Shown: piece after piece, positions 35,808-44,925 of the stretch
Layout: the number at the start of each line of letters is the position of its first letter
Position numbering within the stretch: position 1 is the stretch's first letter
DNA from: Phytoactinopolyspora alkaliphila
GTDB lineage: Bacteria > Actinomycetota > Actinomycetes > Jiangellales > Jiangellaceae
Direction of reading: 5' to 3'
Assembly (NCBI RefSeq): GCF_010550695.1
Contig: NZ_JAAGOB010000002.1
Location: 310,001-374,000 of the forward strand
DNA: 64,000 bases
Position numbers and translations under genes: made by a program
The notes under the pieces: model-generated
The model's input: the letters and a program-made list of their open reading frames with translations, nothing else
Database searches by the model: none
Told to the model about the DNA's origin: nothing

Positions 35808-36545
35808 TTAAGCCCTCTCGTTGCCGGGGGCGACGACGCCGTTCTCGTAGGCGTACACGACGGCTTGAGTTCGATCGCGCAGACCCAATTTCATCAGGAC
35901 CCGGGACACGTGTGTCTTGACAGTCGTCTCACCCAGGTACAGCGCGTCGGCGATCTCGGCGTTGGTGGCTCCGCGGGCCAGGAGCACGAGCACCTCGAAC
36001 TCCCTATCCGTGAGTTCCGGAGGACGGCGCGGTTCGGCGAGGGGCGCGGGAGCGCTGAAGCGAGCGATCACTCGCCTGGTGACCTCGGGGGACAGCAGCG
36101 CGTCGCCACGTGACACCACCCGGACGGACTCCACCAGGTCGTCCGGTGACGCGTTCTTCAGCAGGAAACCGCTGGCACCGGCCTGCAACGCCTCGAAGAG
36201 GTAGTCCTCACGGTCGAAGGTCGTCAGGATCACCACTTTGGTGATCACCGTCGGTTGTTCCAGCGGTGTGACTCCCGCCGCTCGCCTTCCCGCAGCCGAG
36301 AACGCGCCCAGGATGCGCCTGGTGGCCTCCAGCCCGTCCATGAGCGGCATTTGGACATCCATGAGCACGACATCGGGTTTCAAGCTCTCGCAAAGCGCGA
36401 CCGCTTCCGCACCATCGCTGGCTTCGCCCACCACCTCGATGTCACTCTCGGTGCCGAGGATCACCCTGAATCCGGCTCGAACCAGGTCTTGATCGTCGGC
36501 GAGGAGCACCCGGATCGACTTGGGCTGTCCGTCGTCGCGACTCAC
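35808..36545 (-). CDS. NarL/LuxR-type response regulator
   Basis: A 245-aa regulator. The receiver domain has acidic D17-D18, phospho-acceptor D63 (VVLMDVQMPLMDG) and K in GFLLKNAS; the C-terminal LuxR HTH is LTDREFEVLVLLARGATNAE then ETTVKTHVSRVLMKLGL. Unusually, about 18 extra residues (82-99, AFSAAGRRAAGVTPLEQP) sit between helix 3 and strand 4 of the receiver. The GTG start overlaps the kinase stop by four bases. Confidence 0.93.
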   Translation of the reverse strand: MSRDDGQPKSIRVLLADDQDLVRAGFRVILGTESDIEVVGEASDGAEAVALCESLKPDVVLMDVQMPLMDGLEATRRILGAFSAAGRRAAGVTPLEQPTVITKVVILTTFDREDYLFEALQAGASGFLLKNASPDDLVESVRVVSRGDALLSPEVTRRVIARFSAPAPLAEPRRPPELTDREFEVLVLLARGATNAEIADALYLGETTVKTHVSRVLMKLGLRDRTQAVVYAYENGVVAPGNERA

Positions 36546-37957
36546 TCGGCCACCTGCCCGCTCGGCGCGTCTTCCAGCTGTTCGCCGACGAGCGGGAACC
36601 GTGCCCGGACCCGAAAGCCCTCGCCGGCCCGCGGTGTCGCCTCCAAGTCACCGCCGTGGACTGCGACCCGCTCCCGCATTCCCACCAGCCCCAAACCTGT
36701 CCCCTCGGCCTTCTTGCCGGCCGAGCGCAAGCCGCGGCCGTCGTCGGTCACCTCTACCTCCAGCGCGCGCTCGAGGAAGCGGACGCGCACGTCGGCCGTC
36801 GTTGCACCGGCGTGCTTGACGGTGTTGGTGAGAGCCTCCTGTACGACGCGGTAGGCCGACAGCGCCACCGCGTCCGGAACCGCACGAGCGTCGCCGAACA
36901 CCGCGAAGTTGACCTGAAGACCGGTGGACCGCGTCTCCTCGACCAGCGCAGGCAACTGTGACAACCCTGGGGCCGAAGGATGACCCGCCCCGCCAGCGGA
37001 GCCCGAAGGGCCGGCGTGGTCGACGCCGTCGGCCCGCAGCACCCCGAGCAGGCCGCGCAGCTCGCTGATCGCCGTGCGCGCGGTCTGCTCGACGGATTCC
37101 AGTGACCGGTTGGCCAGCGCCGGATTGACGTCGAAGACGCGGCGAGCGGCCGCCGCCTGGACGCCCATCACGGAGACGTGGTGGGCGACGACGTCATGCA
37201 GATCGCGGGCGATCCGAACCCGCTCGGAGATCACAGCCTGCTTGGCGTTCTCCTCCTGGAAACGCCGCAGCCGCCCGGCCTGGACCTCGAGTTCGTGCTT
37301 GCGGCGCGCGGATTCCCACGCGAGGTTGCCGAAGAAGTAGGCGGAGAGGAAGTACAGGAGGTTGAAGACGACTCCGTGCAGCGCCGCGGCAAGGATCGGA
37401 TCAAGCGGGCCCATGGCGTCGGGGAACTCCGGGGTGCTGCCGGAGATGCTCATGGCCATCGAGATCCCGAGCCAGGCGAACATCGCCACGATGACGCCAA
37501 TGCGGACCCATCGCGCGACTACGCGGTCCTGGCCCCAGGCGCCGAGGCTGTAGATGGCGAGGAACAAGGCGATGGACGGGACCAGATTGTCCCCGTTCTC
37601 CCTGACCTGAGACGCGATGAACATCGCGCCGACGACGACCACCACGGTGGCGGGGAAACGTCGCCGCACCGCCAGCGGAGCGGTGAGGCCGACGCCCCAC
37701 GCCAGCTGTTCGGCGTAGCTGGGGGCGCCGTCGAAGATGTACGCTCCCATGCTGTTGACCAGCACCGTGGCGAACACCGCGCCGACCACGACCGCAGCGG
37801 CCAGCCACACGTCATGTCGCAGCTGCTGCGGTGCCGGCCGAGGCCGCCTCCACCGGGCATCAGACGGGAAGAGAGCCGAGTGGTCGGCCGGATCCGGCCG
37901 TGGCCCCAGCGCGGCATCGGAGCGATCAGATGCCGGAGCCACCTCAAGAGCACTCAT
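36542..37957 (-). CDS. Sensor histidine kinase (HisKA_3 type)
   Basis: A 471-aa membrane sensor with about five or six N-terminal helices and no sizeable extracellular domain, so the signal may come from the membrane itself (LiaS/DesK-like). The dimerisation/His box is ISERVRIARDLHDVVAHHVSVM; the ATPase domain has YRVVQEALTNTVKHA and VTDDGRGL, TGLGLVGMRERV. ATG 37957 lacks a clear SD. It pairs with the overlapping response regulator and may control the ABC exporter beyond it. Confidence 0.92.
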   Translation of the reverse strand: MSALEVAPASDRSDAALGPRPDPADHSALFPSDARWRRPRPAPQQLRHDVWLAAAVVVGAVFATVLVNSMGAYIFDGAPSYAEQLAWGVGLTAPLAVRRRFPATVVVVVGAMFIASQVRENGDNLVPSIALFLAIYSLGAWGQDRVVARWVRIGVIVAMFAWLGISMAMSISGSTPEFPDAMGPLDPILAAALHGVVFNLLYFLSAYFFGNLAWESARRKHELEVQAGRLRRFQEENAKQAVISERVRIARDLHDVVAHHVSVMGVQAAAARRVFDVNPALANRSLESVEQTARTAISELRGLLGVLRADGVDHAGPSGSAGGAGHPSAPGLSQLPALVEETRSTGLQVNFAVFGDARAVPDAVALSAYRVVQEALTNTVKHAGATTADVRVRFLERALEVEVTDDGRGLRSAGKKAEGTGLGLVGMRERVAVHGGDLEATPRAGEGFRVRARFPLVGEQLEDAPSGQVAE

Positions 37958-38059
37958 GCGGACAACGTAACCGATATCCCTCCTGCCCCGTGACGTCAGC
38001 ATCCTGCCGAGCTGGGCCGCATGGTGCGAGATACGCCGGCGAACGCGTGTTCCCCGGGG

Positions 38060-39112
38060 TCAGCCGCCGAAGACCGGCACCGTGTTCTCGGCCGGAACTC
38101 GCTCAGCCTGGGATGGGGGCTCCGGCGGCGTTGCGTCCCCGAAGGGCCGGTCAGCCAGTTGCTCGCGGTGGTGCGGTGTCAGCCAGCTCGCCAGCTCAGG
38201 TCCGCTGGGCACGATCTTCGTGGGGTTGATGTCGGTGTGCACCACGTAGTAGTGCTCCTTGATCTGGGCGAAATCGATCGTGTCACCGAAGCCCGGAGTC
38301 TGGAACAGATCACGTGCATAACTCCACAGCACGGGCATCTCGGTGAGCTTGTTGCGGTTGCACTTGAAGTGCCCGTGGTAGACGGCGTCGAACCGGGCCA
38401 GCGTGGTGAACAGCCGGATATCCGCCTCGGTGATGGTGTGCCCGACCAGGTAACGCTGTCCGGCCAGCCTCTCCTCCAGCCAGTCGAGCCGGTCGAACAG
38501 GCGCTGGTACGCCCGCTCGTAGGCGCTTTGGGAGCCCGCGAAGCCGCACCTGTAGACGCCGTTGTTGACGTCTTCGAAGATGAGCTGCGCAATCTCGTCG
38601 ATCTCGTCTCGGTGCCGCTCCGGGTAGAGATCCGGCGCGCCTGGCCGGTGCAGATGGGACCACTCGGTAGAGAAGTCGAGGGTCATCTGCGCGTAGTCGT
38701 TGGTCACCAAGTGTCCGGTAGCCACCTCGACGACGGCGGGGACCGTGATTCCGCGCGAGTAGTCCGGGAATCGCGCCAGGTAGGCGTCGCGCAGCCGGGG
38801 AATCCCGAGCACCGGATCGACGCCGCCGGGGTCCAGATCGAAGGTCCAGCTGCGTTCGTCGTGGACAGGACCGCACAAGCCCATCGAGAGCACGGATTCC
38901 AGACCGAGCAGCCGCCTGACTATCACCGCGCGATTCGCCCACGGACAGGCGCGCGCCGCCACGAGGCGATAGCGGCCCGGCTCCACCGGGAATCCGTCCC
39001 GGCCGTCGCGGGTGATCCTGGTGCTGATGTAGTTCGTGTCGCGGGTGAACTCAACTCCTGAGGAGACATATCTGCCCGGGGTACGGTGGTCGTCGGTCTG
39101 GCTCGTGCTCAC
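38060..39112 (-). CDS. Glutathionyl-hydroquinone reductase-like (xi-class GST, YqjG/EcM4 family)
   Basis: A 350-aa GST-fold enzyme. The N-terminal thioredoxin-like domain has the catalytic Cys in ARACPWANRAV, preceded by FPVEPGRYRLVAA; the all-helical domain carries EDVNNGVYRCGFAGSQSAYE. In proteobacteria the family reduces glutathionyl-hydroquinones; actinobacteria lack glutathione, so a mycothiol conjugate is the likelier substrate here (inference). GTG 39112 is chosen; the frame stays open upstream without homology. Confidence 0.88.
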   Translation of the reverse strand: MSTSQTDDHRTPGRYVSSGVEFTRDTNYISTRITRDGRDGFPVEPGRYRLVAARACPWANRAVIVRRLLGLESVLSMGLCGPVHDERSWTFDLDPGGVDPVLGIPRLRDAYLARFPDYSRGITVPAVVEVATGHLVTNDYAQMTLDFSTEWSHLHRPGAPDLYPERHRDEIDEIAQLIFEDVNNGVYRCGFAGSQSAYERAYQRLFDRLDWLEERLAGQRYLVGHTITEADIRLFTTLARFDAVYHGHFKCNRNKLTEMPVLWSYARDLFQTPGFGDTIDFAQIKEHYYVVHTDINPTKIVPSGPELASWLTPHHREQLADRPFGDATPPEPPSQAERVPAENTVPVFGG

Positions 39113-39239
39113 GGCTGGTCCCGTCGTCGTTTTACGTCGTCGTAACAACGTACCCAGACCGGCGAGAAGACCGCACCGAAACACCCACCAAAATCGCCCG
39201 GCTGGCTCAGCAGCGGAGGCTCGCGCTCCATCCCCTGCT

Positions 39240-40379
39240 CTAGGAGACTCCTATCCGCTGGTTCTCCTCCGCGGGCTCGCGTTCCGGGTCTCGCCGCTCG
39301 TCGGGTTCATCCCGCACGTGCTTGCCGAGATGCTCCTCCAGGGTCCGCAGTGCGGCGCGAATCTGGGACTCGGACTCGCGGTACCGCCGGGCCATGTGCC
39401 TGAACAGATCCACCTGCCCGGCGAGTACGGCGTTCTCCGCCCGGAGGCCCTCTGGCTCTCGTGACGTCTTGCTTCGCGAGCGTGGGCCGGTGACCCGTTC
39501 CCGTTCTTCGCGTTCTCGCTCGACGAGGATCCGGCTCACGGCATGAACGCCGCTCGGGAGCTCGACCCGGACAGCACGTTCACGCTGGGGCAGACCGAGC
39601 ATATGGCTCAAGGCGCGAGGCTCGTACCGGGCGATCTTCTTCGCGCTGAGGATCTGATGCCGTTTCGGTTCGGCCGGATCATCGAGAGCGACGCCTGGCT
39701 GATACGTGCGGACGCACCCCGGCGTGACCGCAAGCCGAGGGCCCACCATCTCATTGAACTCCGCCTCGACGGCACCGTTCAGCAAGAACGCCGTACCCAG
39801 GCCGGCGAGCTCCCAGGTCACCTCGCCGGCCCACGCGACGAACCGCTCGGCGTCCTGGCCGCCCTGGCTGAACACATACACCGGACCGCGCCGTGTCTCG
39901 TCGGCAAGGTAATCCATCACGTCCGGGAGGTGGCTGCGGGCGATCCACTGCGGCTCGGCCGCCACGGGCGTGCGGCCGTCAACACACGACAATCCGGCGA
40001 GCAGTTCCCGAAGGAAGGCTGGGACCGCCATCATCGTGGTGCCGCTGACCGGGTCGTACTCGCTGTCCCGCGGCAACTCGATCTCGGTCCACAACCAGCT
40101 CTCACCGGCCGGATCCTCGATCGCCGTCACGGTGGTACGCAGCATCTCGCGTACTGCCGCGTACGGGTGATGACGACGCCATCGATACACCCGAGACTCG
40201 TGGATGCGTTCGTCCAGAACCGTGATCGCGTCGTTGCCGTCACGCATGTACCAGCCAGGTATGCGAGCGGGTGTGTCGATGCCCTTGGCGTGCGCCCAAC
40301 GTGTGACCTCGGCGATGACTGTGTCGACAACCGGCTCGCCAGGCTCGACACTGAGGAACGATCTGTAGCCCACCGCCAT
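39240..40379 (-). CDS. Protein of unknown function with C-terminal coiled coil
   Basis: A 379-aa soluble protein that I cannot assign. Residues 1-260 look globular (GYRSFLSVEPGEPVVDTVIA; WMRDGNDA-like N-terminal region; VYVFSQGGQDAERFVAWAGE; YQPGVALDDPAEPKRHQILS). Residues ~285-370 are Arg/Glu-rich and helical with heptad-like spacing (LVEREREERERVTG; LRAENAVLAGQVDLFRHMAR), ending in a highly charged tail. No signal peptide or membrane segment. ATG 40379 follows AGGGTGG by seven bases. A palindrome lies 35 bp upstream. It is flanked by helD and a thiol reductase on the same strand. Confidence 0.8.
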   Translation of the reverse strand: MAVGYRSFLSVEPGEPVVDTVIAEVTRWAHAKGIDTPARIPGWYMRDGNDAITVLDERIHESRVYRWRRHHPYAAVREMLRTTVTAIEDPAGESWLWTEIELPRDSEYDPVSGTTMMAVPAFLRELLAGLSCVDGRTPVAAEPQWIARSHLPDVMDYLADETRRGPVYVFSQGGQDAERFVAWAGEVTWELAGLGTAFLLNGAVEAEFNEMVGPRLAVTPGCVRTYQPGVALDDPAEPKRHQILSAKKIARYEPRALSHMLGLPQRERAVRVELPSGVHAVSRILVEREREERERVTGPRSRSKTSREPEGLRAENAVLAGQVDLFRHMARRYRESESQIRAALRTLEEHLGKHVRDEPDERRDPEREPAEENQRIGVS

Positions 40380-40413
40380 GTCATGACCACCCTAGTTGGG
40401 TTTCGCTAACCGA

Positions 40414-40431
40414 TACGATTCTTTCATCGTA
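40414..40431. promoter_or_regulatory. Candidate operator palindrome
   Basis: TACGAT, 6-bp spacer TCTTTC, ATCGTA, in an AT-richer 205-bp gap, 35 bp upstream of the orphan coiled-coil gene. It could be a binding site for a dimeric regulator; none is identified. Confidence 0.4.
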
Positions 40432-40584
40432 CGTAGCTGGCACGAGCAGTCAAGAGTTCAACGCAAAGAGAAACGATCGGGAAGCCCAGCCTGAACGTAT
40501 GCGGCGTCAGCTCGCGGACATCTCGGGCGGCGCGGTAAAGAACTGCGTGACGCGCTCCGCCGCTGCACAGCTCTCGATGGTTCC

Positions 40585-43029
40585 TTAAGGACAGCCCATG
40601 GCCCCTGCTGCGGCCGCTGTTGCTCGGGATCGGATGTCGCCTCGGGACCACCACGCCGGCAACGGCGCGGTGTGCAGGATGCCCAGCCGCCCGGTGGGGC
40701 GAGTGACGGCCACGTAGAGGTCGGCGAAACCACGTCGGGAAGCGGCAACGATCTCGTCCGGCGCTACCACGACCGTGGCATCGAACTCCAGGCCCTTGGC
40801 TTGCTCAGGCGTGAGCACTGCCACCGGCGCATCGAGTACGTCCTGGTCGTCAGCGGTTCTGACACCCGGCTCACGCGTTCTCAACGCGGCCACACATCCG
40901 TCCAGCCGAGGAAGGGGCAGGATCACCGCGAGGGTTCCGGCTCCGAGCGCCGTGCGCTCCCGGTGGACGGTCTCGGCGAGCACATCGTGGAGGTCCTCCT
41001 CGACCACCCGGATGGACCACGGAGGCGCGCCGTCCTCACGTACCGCCCGAGGGGCCTCCTCGTCGGCGCCACTGGCCGCGAGCACATCCCCGGCCACGGC
41101 CATGATCGGCTGGGTGGACCGGTAGTTCACGGTGAGCCGCGCCTGCCGCCACTTTCCGCCGACGACGTCCCCGAGAGCACGCGCCCACGAGCTGGCTCCA
41201 TCCGCCGAACCGGTCTGCGCGATGTCCCCGACCACGGTCATCGACAGGGTCGGGCACTTGCGGGCGAGCATCCGCCACGCCATGGGCGAGAGCTCTTGCG
41301 CCTCGTCGACGATCACGTGCCCGTACGCCCAGTCACGGTGGCGCAGTGCTCGTTCGGCGAGGGGCGCCGACGCGTCGACGTCGTGGTAGCGGGCCAGCAC
41401 CACGGAAGCGTCGACGGGCATCGCGACCTCCTCATCGATCGCCATGTCCATCGCCACGTCATAGGCATCCGCCACGATCTGGCGCTGTTGCTCCGTGGCC
41501 TGCGCGCGCGCCGATTCCGCCCGCGCGTGCTGGCCGGCGGCCTGTTCGAGGGCGGCGTCGAGCGGACCGACCAGCGAGGCGATCTCGTCCAGCAGTGGCA
41601 CGTCCGACGCCGTCCAGTGATCCCCGGCCACACCGTCGGACCGTTGCAAGGCATCCCGCTCCGCCGCACTGAGCTGCGGCGCGACGTCGGCTCGCAGATG
41701 CGGATCGGTCAGGATGTCGGCGAGCAGCAGCTCGGGTTCCAGCTCGGGCCACAGAATGTCGAACGCCTCCTGGACCGCGCTGGAGGACAGCAACTCCTGC
41801 CGGAGCGCGTCGTGGTCGACGAGCGAGGCGAGGTCCTGATCGACCTCGTCTTCGTCCATCTCGGGCACGTCCACTCCCTCCAGCACGGCGTCAAGCTTCT
41901 GCAATGCCTGCCGCATCAGCTCGTCCAGGACGTCCCGGACGACGTAGCGGCGCATCCGGTTGTGTGGCTGGCGATTACGCGCCGCACGCTCCCGGGCGCT
42001 GTCCCGGATGCGACGGCAGGTCTGATCGTCCAGGACGTACTCGTCCCGGTCTGTCACGATGGTCATGCCACCGATCGGGGCGCGCTGTCTCGTGGCGACC
42101 GCGTGCTCGAGCACGGTGGCCATCCGGAGGCTGCCCTTCACGATCGCCGCGTCGGCCGGGTCGGCCCGCACCGTGGACAGGCCGGGATACAGCTCGCCTA
42201 TCGAGGCCAAGACCACATCGGTCTCGCCGAGACCGGGCAGGACCTGATCGATGTAGCGCACAAACGTGGCATTGGGACCGACCACAAGGACGCCGCTGCC
42301 GCTGAGCCGTTCCCGATGCGTGTACAACAGGTAGGCGGCGCGATGCAGCGCGACCACGGTCTTGCCGGTGCCCGGGCCTCCGTCCACGACGAGCACACCG
42401 TCGGCGTCGGACCGGATCACCGTGTCCTGTTCGGCCTGGATGGTGGCCACGATGTCAGCCATCCGGCCGGTGCGCGCCGAGTTCAACGACGCGAGCAGCG
42501 CGCCCTCGCCGGCCAGGTGCCGACGCTCGGCGTCGTCGAGATCATCAAGGGCCAGCACGTCGTCGTCGAGACGGGCGACTCGCCTGCCCTTCAGGTGGAT
42601 ATGCCGCCGGCGTCGCACACCAAGCCGGTCCATGGGCGTAGCCCGATAGAACCGCGTGGCGGCGGGGGCGCGCCAGTCGATCAGAAGAGGATCGTATTCT
42701 TCGTCATAAAGGCCAATTCGGCCGATATAAAAAGGCTCTTGATCGTCGGAGTCCAGCCGTCCGAAAACCAGCCCGTGTTCCGCTGCCGATAACCGCGCGG
42801 CTCGTTCGGAATAGTGCCGCACGGCGGCATCCCGCTCCAGCTGTCCTTGATGAGTCCTCACCTGTGCTGGCTTCACTGCCTGCGCCAATGTCCCTTCAGC
42901 GTGGTCCCGCAAAGCATCGAGCCGCTCAAAGAGGGCGGACACATAACCCTGTTCAGCCGTGATTTCCGCCTCACTAAATGCAGCTGGGTTATCAGCGGCC
43001 TCTAAAGTGGTATAATCAGCGCGGCGCAA
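40585..43029 (-). CDS. helD: HelD/HelR-type superfamily-1 helicase (RNA polymerase recycling factor)
   Basis: An 814-aa UvrD-like ATPase. It has an N-terminal helical region (1-90), Walker A GGPGTGKT (VVALHRAAYLLYTHRERL follows), a HelD-specific insertion, Walker B VIVDEAQELSPMAW, NYRSTQPI and the C-terminal VAVTRPTGRLGILH. HelD family proteins pry stalled RNA polymerase off DNA; the Streptomyces homologue HelR protects polymerase from rifamycins. The start is TTG 43029, with AGAGGA seven bases upstream. I see no rifamycin-associated element upstream. The first part of the gene is less GC-rich than its neighbours. Confidence 0.9.
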   Translation of the reverse strand: MRRADYTTLEAADNPAAFSEAEITAEQGYVSALFERLDALRDHAEGTLAQAVKPAQVRTHQGQLERDAAVRHYSERAARLSAAEHGLVFGRLDSDDQEPFYIGRIGLYDEEYDPLLIDWRAPAATRFYRATPMDRLGVRRRRHIHLKGRRVARLDDDVLALDDLDDAERRHLAGEGALLASLNSARTGRMADIVATIQAEQDTVIRSDADGVLVVDGGPGTGKTVVALHRAAYLLYTHRERLSGSGVLVVGPNATFVRYIDQVLPGLGETDVVLASIGELYPGLSTVRADPADAAIVKGSLRMATVLEHAVATRQRAPIGGMTIVTDRDEYVLDDQTCRRIRDSARERAARNRQPHNRMRRYVVRDVLDELMRQALQKLDAVLEGVDVPEMDEDEVDQDLASLVDHDALRQELLSSSAVQEAFDILWPELEPELLLADILTDPHLRADVAPQLSAAERDALQRSDGVAGDHWTASDVPLLDEIASLVGPLDAALEQAAGQHARAESARAQATEQQRQIVADAYDVAMDMAIDEEVAMPVDASVVLARYHDVDASAPLAERALRHRDWAYGHVIVDEAQELSPMAWRMLARKCPTLSMTVVGDIAQTGSADGASSWARALGDVVGGKWRQARLTVNYRSTQPIMAVAGDVLAASGADEEAPRAVREDGAPPWSIRVVEEDLHDVLAETVHRERTALGAGTLAVILPLPRLDGCVAALRTREPGVRTADDQDVLDAPVAVLTPEQAKGLEFDATVVVAPDEIVAASRRGFADLYVAVTRPTGRLGILHTAPLPAWWSRGDIRSRATAAAAGAMGCP

Positions 43030-43394
43030 GGGTTGTCCTCTCGAAACGTCAACAAAGACACGTCACCATAACGAGTCTTCGGGACCGATAACAAGCTCAC
43101 CCCTTACCGCTTCGGAGCCGCTCTTCCGGGCGACCTTGCCTCGCGTCTCCTGAGATCCGCTACGCGCGGCAGCGAACTCCCGGAAGCTCTCTACGCTGCC
43201 ACTCACCAGATCTCCGTACGCCTTCCTCACACCGTAGACGCCTCGAGCGCGCGCGCTGTTTCACGATTGCAGCGAAGAAACTCCGGCCGGGACGGCAAGA
43301 ACGGCCAGCCGGCTCCGATCTATGAGCGAAGACGCCGGAAGGGAAGCAGAGTGCTTCTGACGGAACCGGCGTCACGACGCAAAGGAGATCCACC
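43030..43394. other. 365-bp divergent intergenic region between helD and the VOC gene
   Basis: It contains the candidate helD promoter (below) and the VOC ribosome-binding site (AAAGGAG). A 55-codon minus-strand frame (43063-43230) is open but overlaps that promoter and has no SD, so I do not call it. No repeat or strong hairpin is seen. Confidence 0.5.
43065..43094 (-). promoter_or_regulatory. Candidate helD promoter
   Basis: On the minus strand TTGTTA (43089-43094) and TATGGT (43065-43070) are separated by 18 bp. Transcription would start about 30 bases before the TTG start codon. Motif match only. Confidence 0.35.
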
Positions 43395-43877
43395 ATGTCG
43401 CAGAAGATCACCCCGTTCCTGTGGTTCGAGGACAATGCCGAGGAAGCTGTGAACTTCTACACCGCACTCTTCGACGACGCCCGCATCGTCTCGGTCACCC
43501 GATACGGCGAGGGCGGACCGTTCCCGGCGGGCGTTCTCCAGTCGGCCACGTTCCAGCTGGCCGGCCAGCAGTTCATGGCGCTCAACGCTGGGCCGCATGA
43601 TCCGTTCAACGACGCTGTGTCGTTCTTCATCACGTGCGAGGACCAGGAGGAGGTGGATCGCTACTGGGATGCCTTGCTGGCCGGTGGCGGAACTCCGACG
43701 CAGTGTGGCTGGCTCAAGGACCGGTTCGGGGTGTCCTGGCAGGTCATCCCCGTGGCGCTGAACCGCTACCTCAGCGACCCGGACCCGGAGAAGGCGCAGC
43801 GGGTCATGGGCGCCATGCTGCAGATGGTCAAGATCGATGTCGCGGAGCTCACCGCCGCCTACAACGGAGAGCGCTGA
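43395..43877 (+). CDS. VOC superfamily protein (PhnB-like)
   Basis: A 160-aa vicinal-oxygen-chelate fold protein of the 3-demethylubiquinone-9 methyltransferase-like/PhnB type: ITPFLWFEDNAEEAVNFYTALF, FQLAGQQFMALNAGP, DRFGVSWQVIP. No catalytic activity is established for this family; it often occurs as a small-molecule-binding or resistance protein. A strong AAAGGAG box precedes ATG 43395. It stands divergent from helD. Confidence 0.9.
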   Translation: MSQKITPFLWFEDNAEEAVNFYTALFDDARIVSVTRYGEGGPFPAGVLQSATFQLAGQQFMALNAGPHDPFNDAVSFFITCEDQEEVDRYWDALLAGGGTPTQCGWLKDRFGVSWQVIPVALNRYLSDPDPEKAQRVMGAMLQMVKIDVAELTAAYNGER

Positions 43878-43896
43878 CACCGGCCGGATTCCGACC

Positions 43897-44910
43897 TCAG
43901 TAGGTGATGGTGCCCATAACGTCGGCCGCACGCCGCAACGCCCGGTGCATTCCCTGATAGGGCTCGGCCGGCGGGAGCAGCGTGCGGCTGACCTTCGTCA
44001 CCGCGCTGTAGTTGGTGTCGACGACGTTGGCGATAGGCGCCAGGCTGACCTGGCTGAGCAACTGGTATGCGTCGAGCTGGTCGAGGCCGTACAGCTCGCC
44101 GAGCCAGCCGATCATGTCCGCCTGCCCGGCCCGCCACGCGTCTTCCAGGGGACGAGCCGAACCGACCACCATCAGATGCTCGTCGCTGACGATGCGGGGC
44201 CATTGGGGCCCTCCACCCTTGATCAGCTCGACGATGACGGTCACGTTCATCGCGCCTTCGACGGCCGTGCCGCAGGCCTCGCCCTCACCCTGCCGGTAGT
44301 GGCCGTCTCCGACCGAGAACAGGGCTCCGTCGGCGTTCACCCGCAGGAAGCAGGTGACGCCCGCCCGCATCTCCGGGGTGTCCATGTTCCCGCCGAAGGC
44401 CGACGGCACCAAGGACGTGCGGACCTCCCGCTGAGCCGGCGCCACTCCGACCGTGCCGAGCATCGGGTTCGCCGGCAGTGCGACCCGGAAGTCGCTCCCC
44501 TGAGCCTCGAATCCCACGGTTCCGGCCACCGCGTCGTACTCGTACACCCACGTCCGTTCCGGTAGCGGCTCCTGCAAGGTCGGCGTCTGCGGCGTGCTGG
44601 TCAGCCCACCGAAGAACGGCACCAGGCTGGAGACACCCCACCGACGAGCGGGCGTGAGGTCTACCAGATGCAGGGCCAGCGTGTCCCCAGGCTCCGCGCC
44701 GTCGACATAGAACGGCCCGGTCTGCGGGTTCAGCTCGTCCGGGCGGAGGCTTGTGCTCGCGTGGTCCGACGTGCTGAGCAGGCGGCCGCAGAACGCGTCT
44801 TCGGTCCACAGGGACAAGGCGGTTCCGGGCTTCACCCGCAGCACAGGGTCGGCGCCGCCGAACGTGAACGCGTACTGGCCCGGCTCCGGAACGAAGCTCA
44901 CGATCTTCAT
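43897..44910 (-). CDS. Acetamidase/formamidase family protein
   Basis: A 337-aa FmdA/AmdA-type amidase that hydrolyses short-chain amides to ammonia and acid. Family motifs include GDTLALHLVDL, NPMLGTVGVAP, FGGNMDTPEM, and the metal-site region VGDGHYRQGEGEACGTAVEGAMNV. AAGGAAGG stands eight bases before ATG 44910. It is directly downstream (15 bp) of the S9 peptidase gene. Close to kynA-kynU, where a formamidase step is missing. Confidence 0.88.
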   Translation of the reverse strand: MKIVSFVPEPGQYAFTFGGADPVLRVKPGTALSLWTEDAFCGRLLSTSDHASTSLRPDELNPQTGPFYVDGAEPGDTLALHLVDLTPARRWGVSSLVPFFGGLTSTPQTPTLQEPLPERTWVYEYDAVAGTVGFEAQGSDFRVALPANPMLGTVGVAPAQREVRTSLVPSAFGGNMDTPEMRAGVTCFLRVNADGALFSVGDGHYRQGEGEACGTAVEGAMNVTVIVELIKGGGPQWPRIVSDEHLMVVGSARPLEDAWRAGQADMIGWLGELYGLDQLDAYQLLSQVSLAPIANVVDTNYSAVTKVSRTLLPPAEPYQGMHRALRRAADVMGTITY

Positions 44911-44925
44911 CGGGTCCGCCTTCCT

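Noticed and set aside
43063-43230. 55-codon minus-strand ORF (GTG start) between helD and the VOC gene
   Set aside because: No Shine-Dalgarno, mixed third-position GC, no recognisable homology, and it overlaps the candidate helD promoter.
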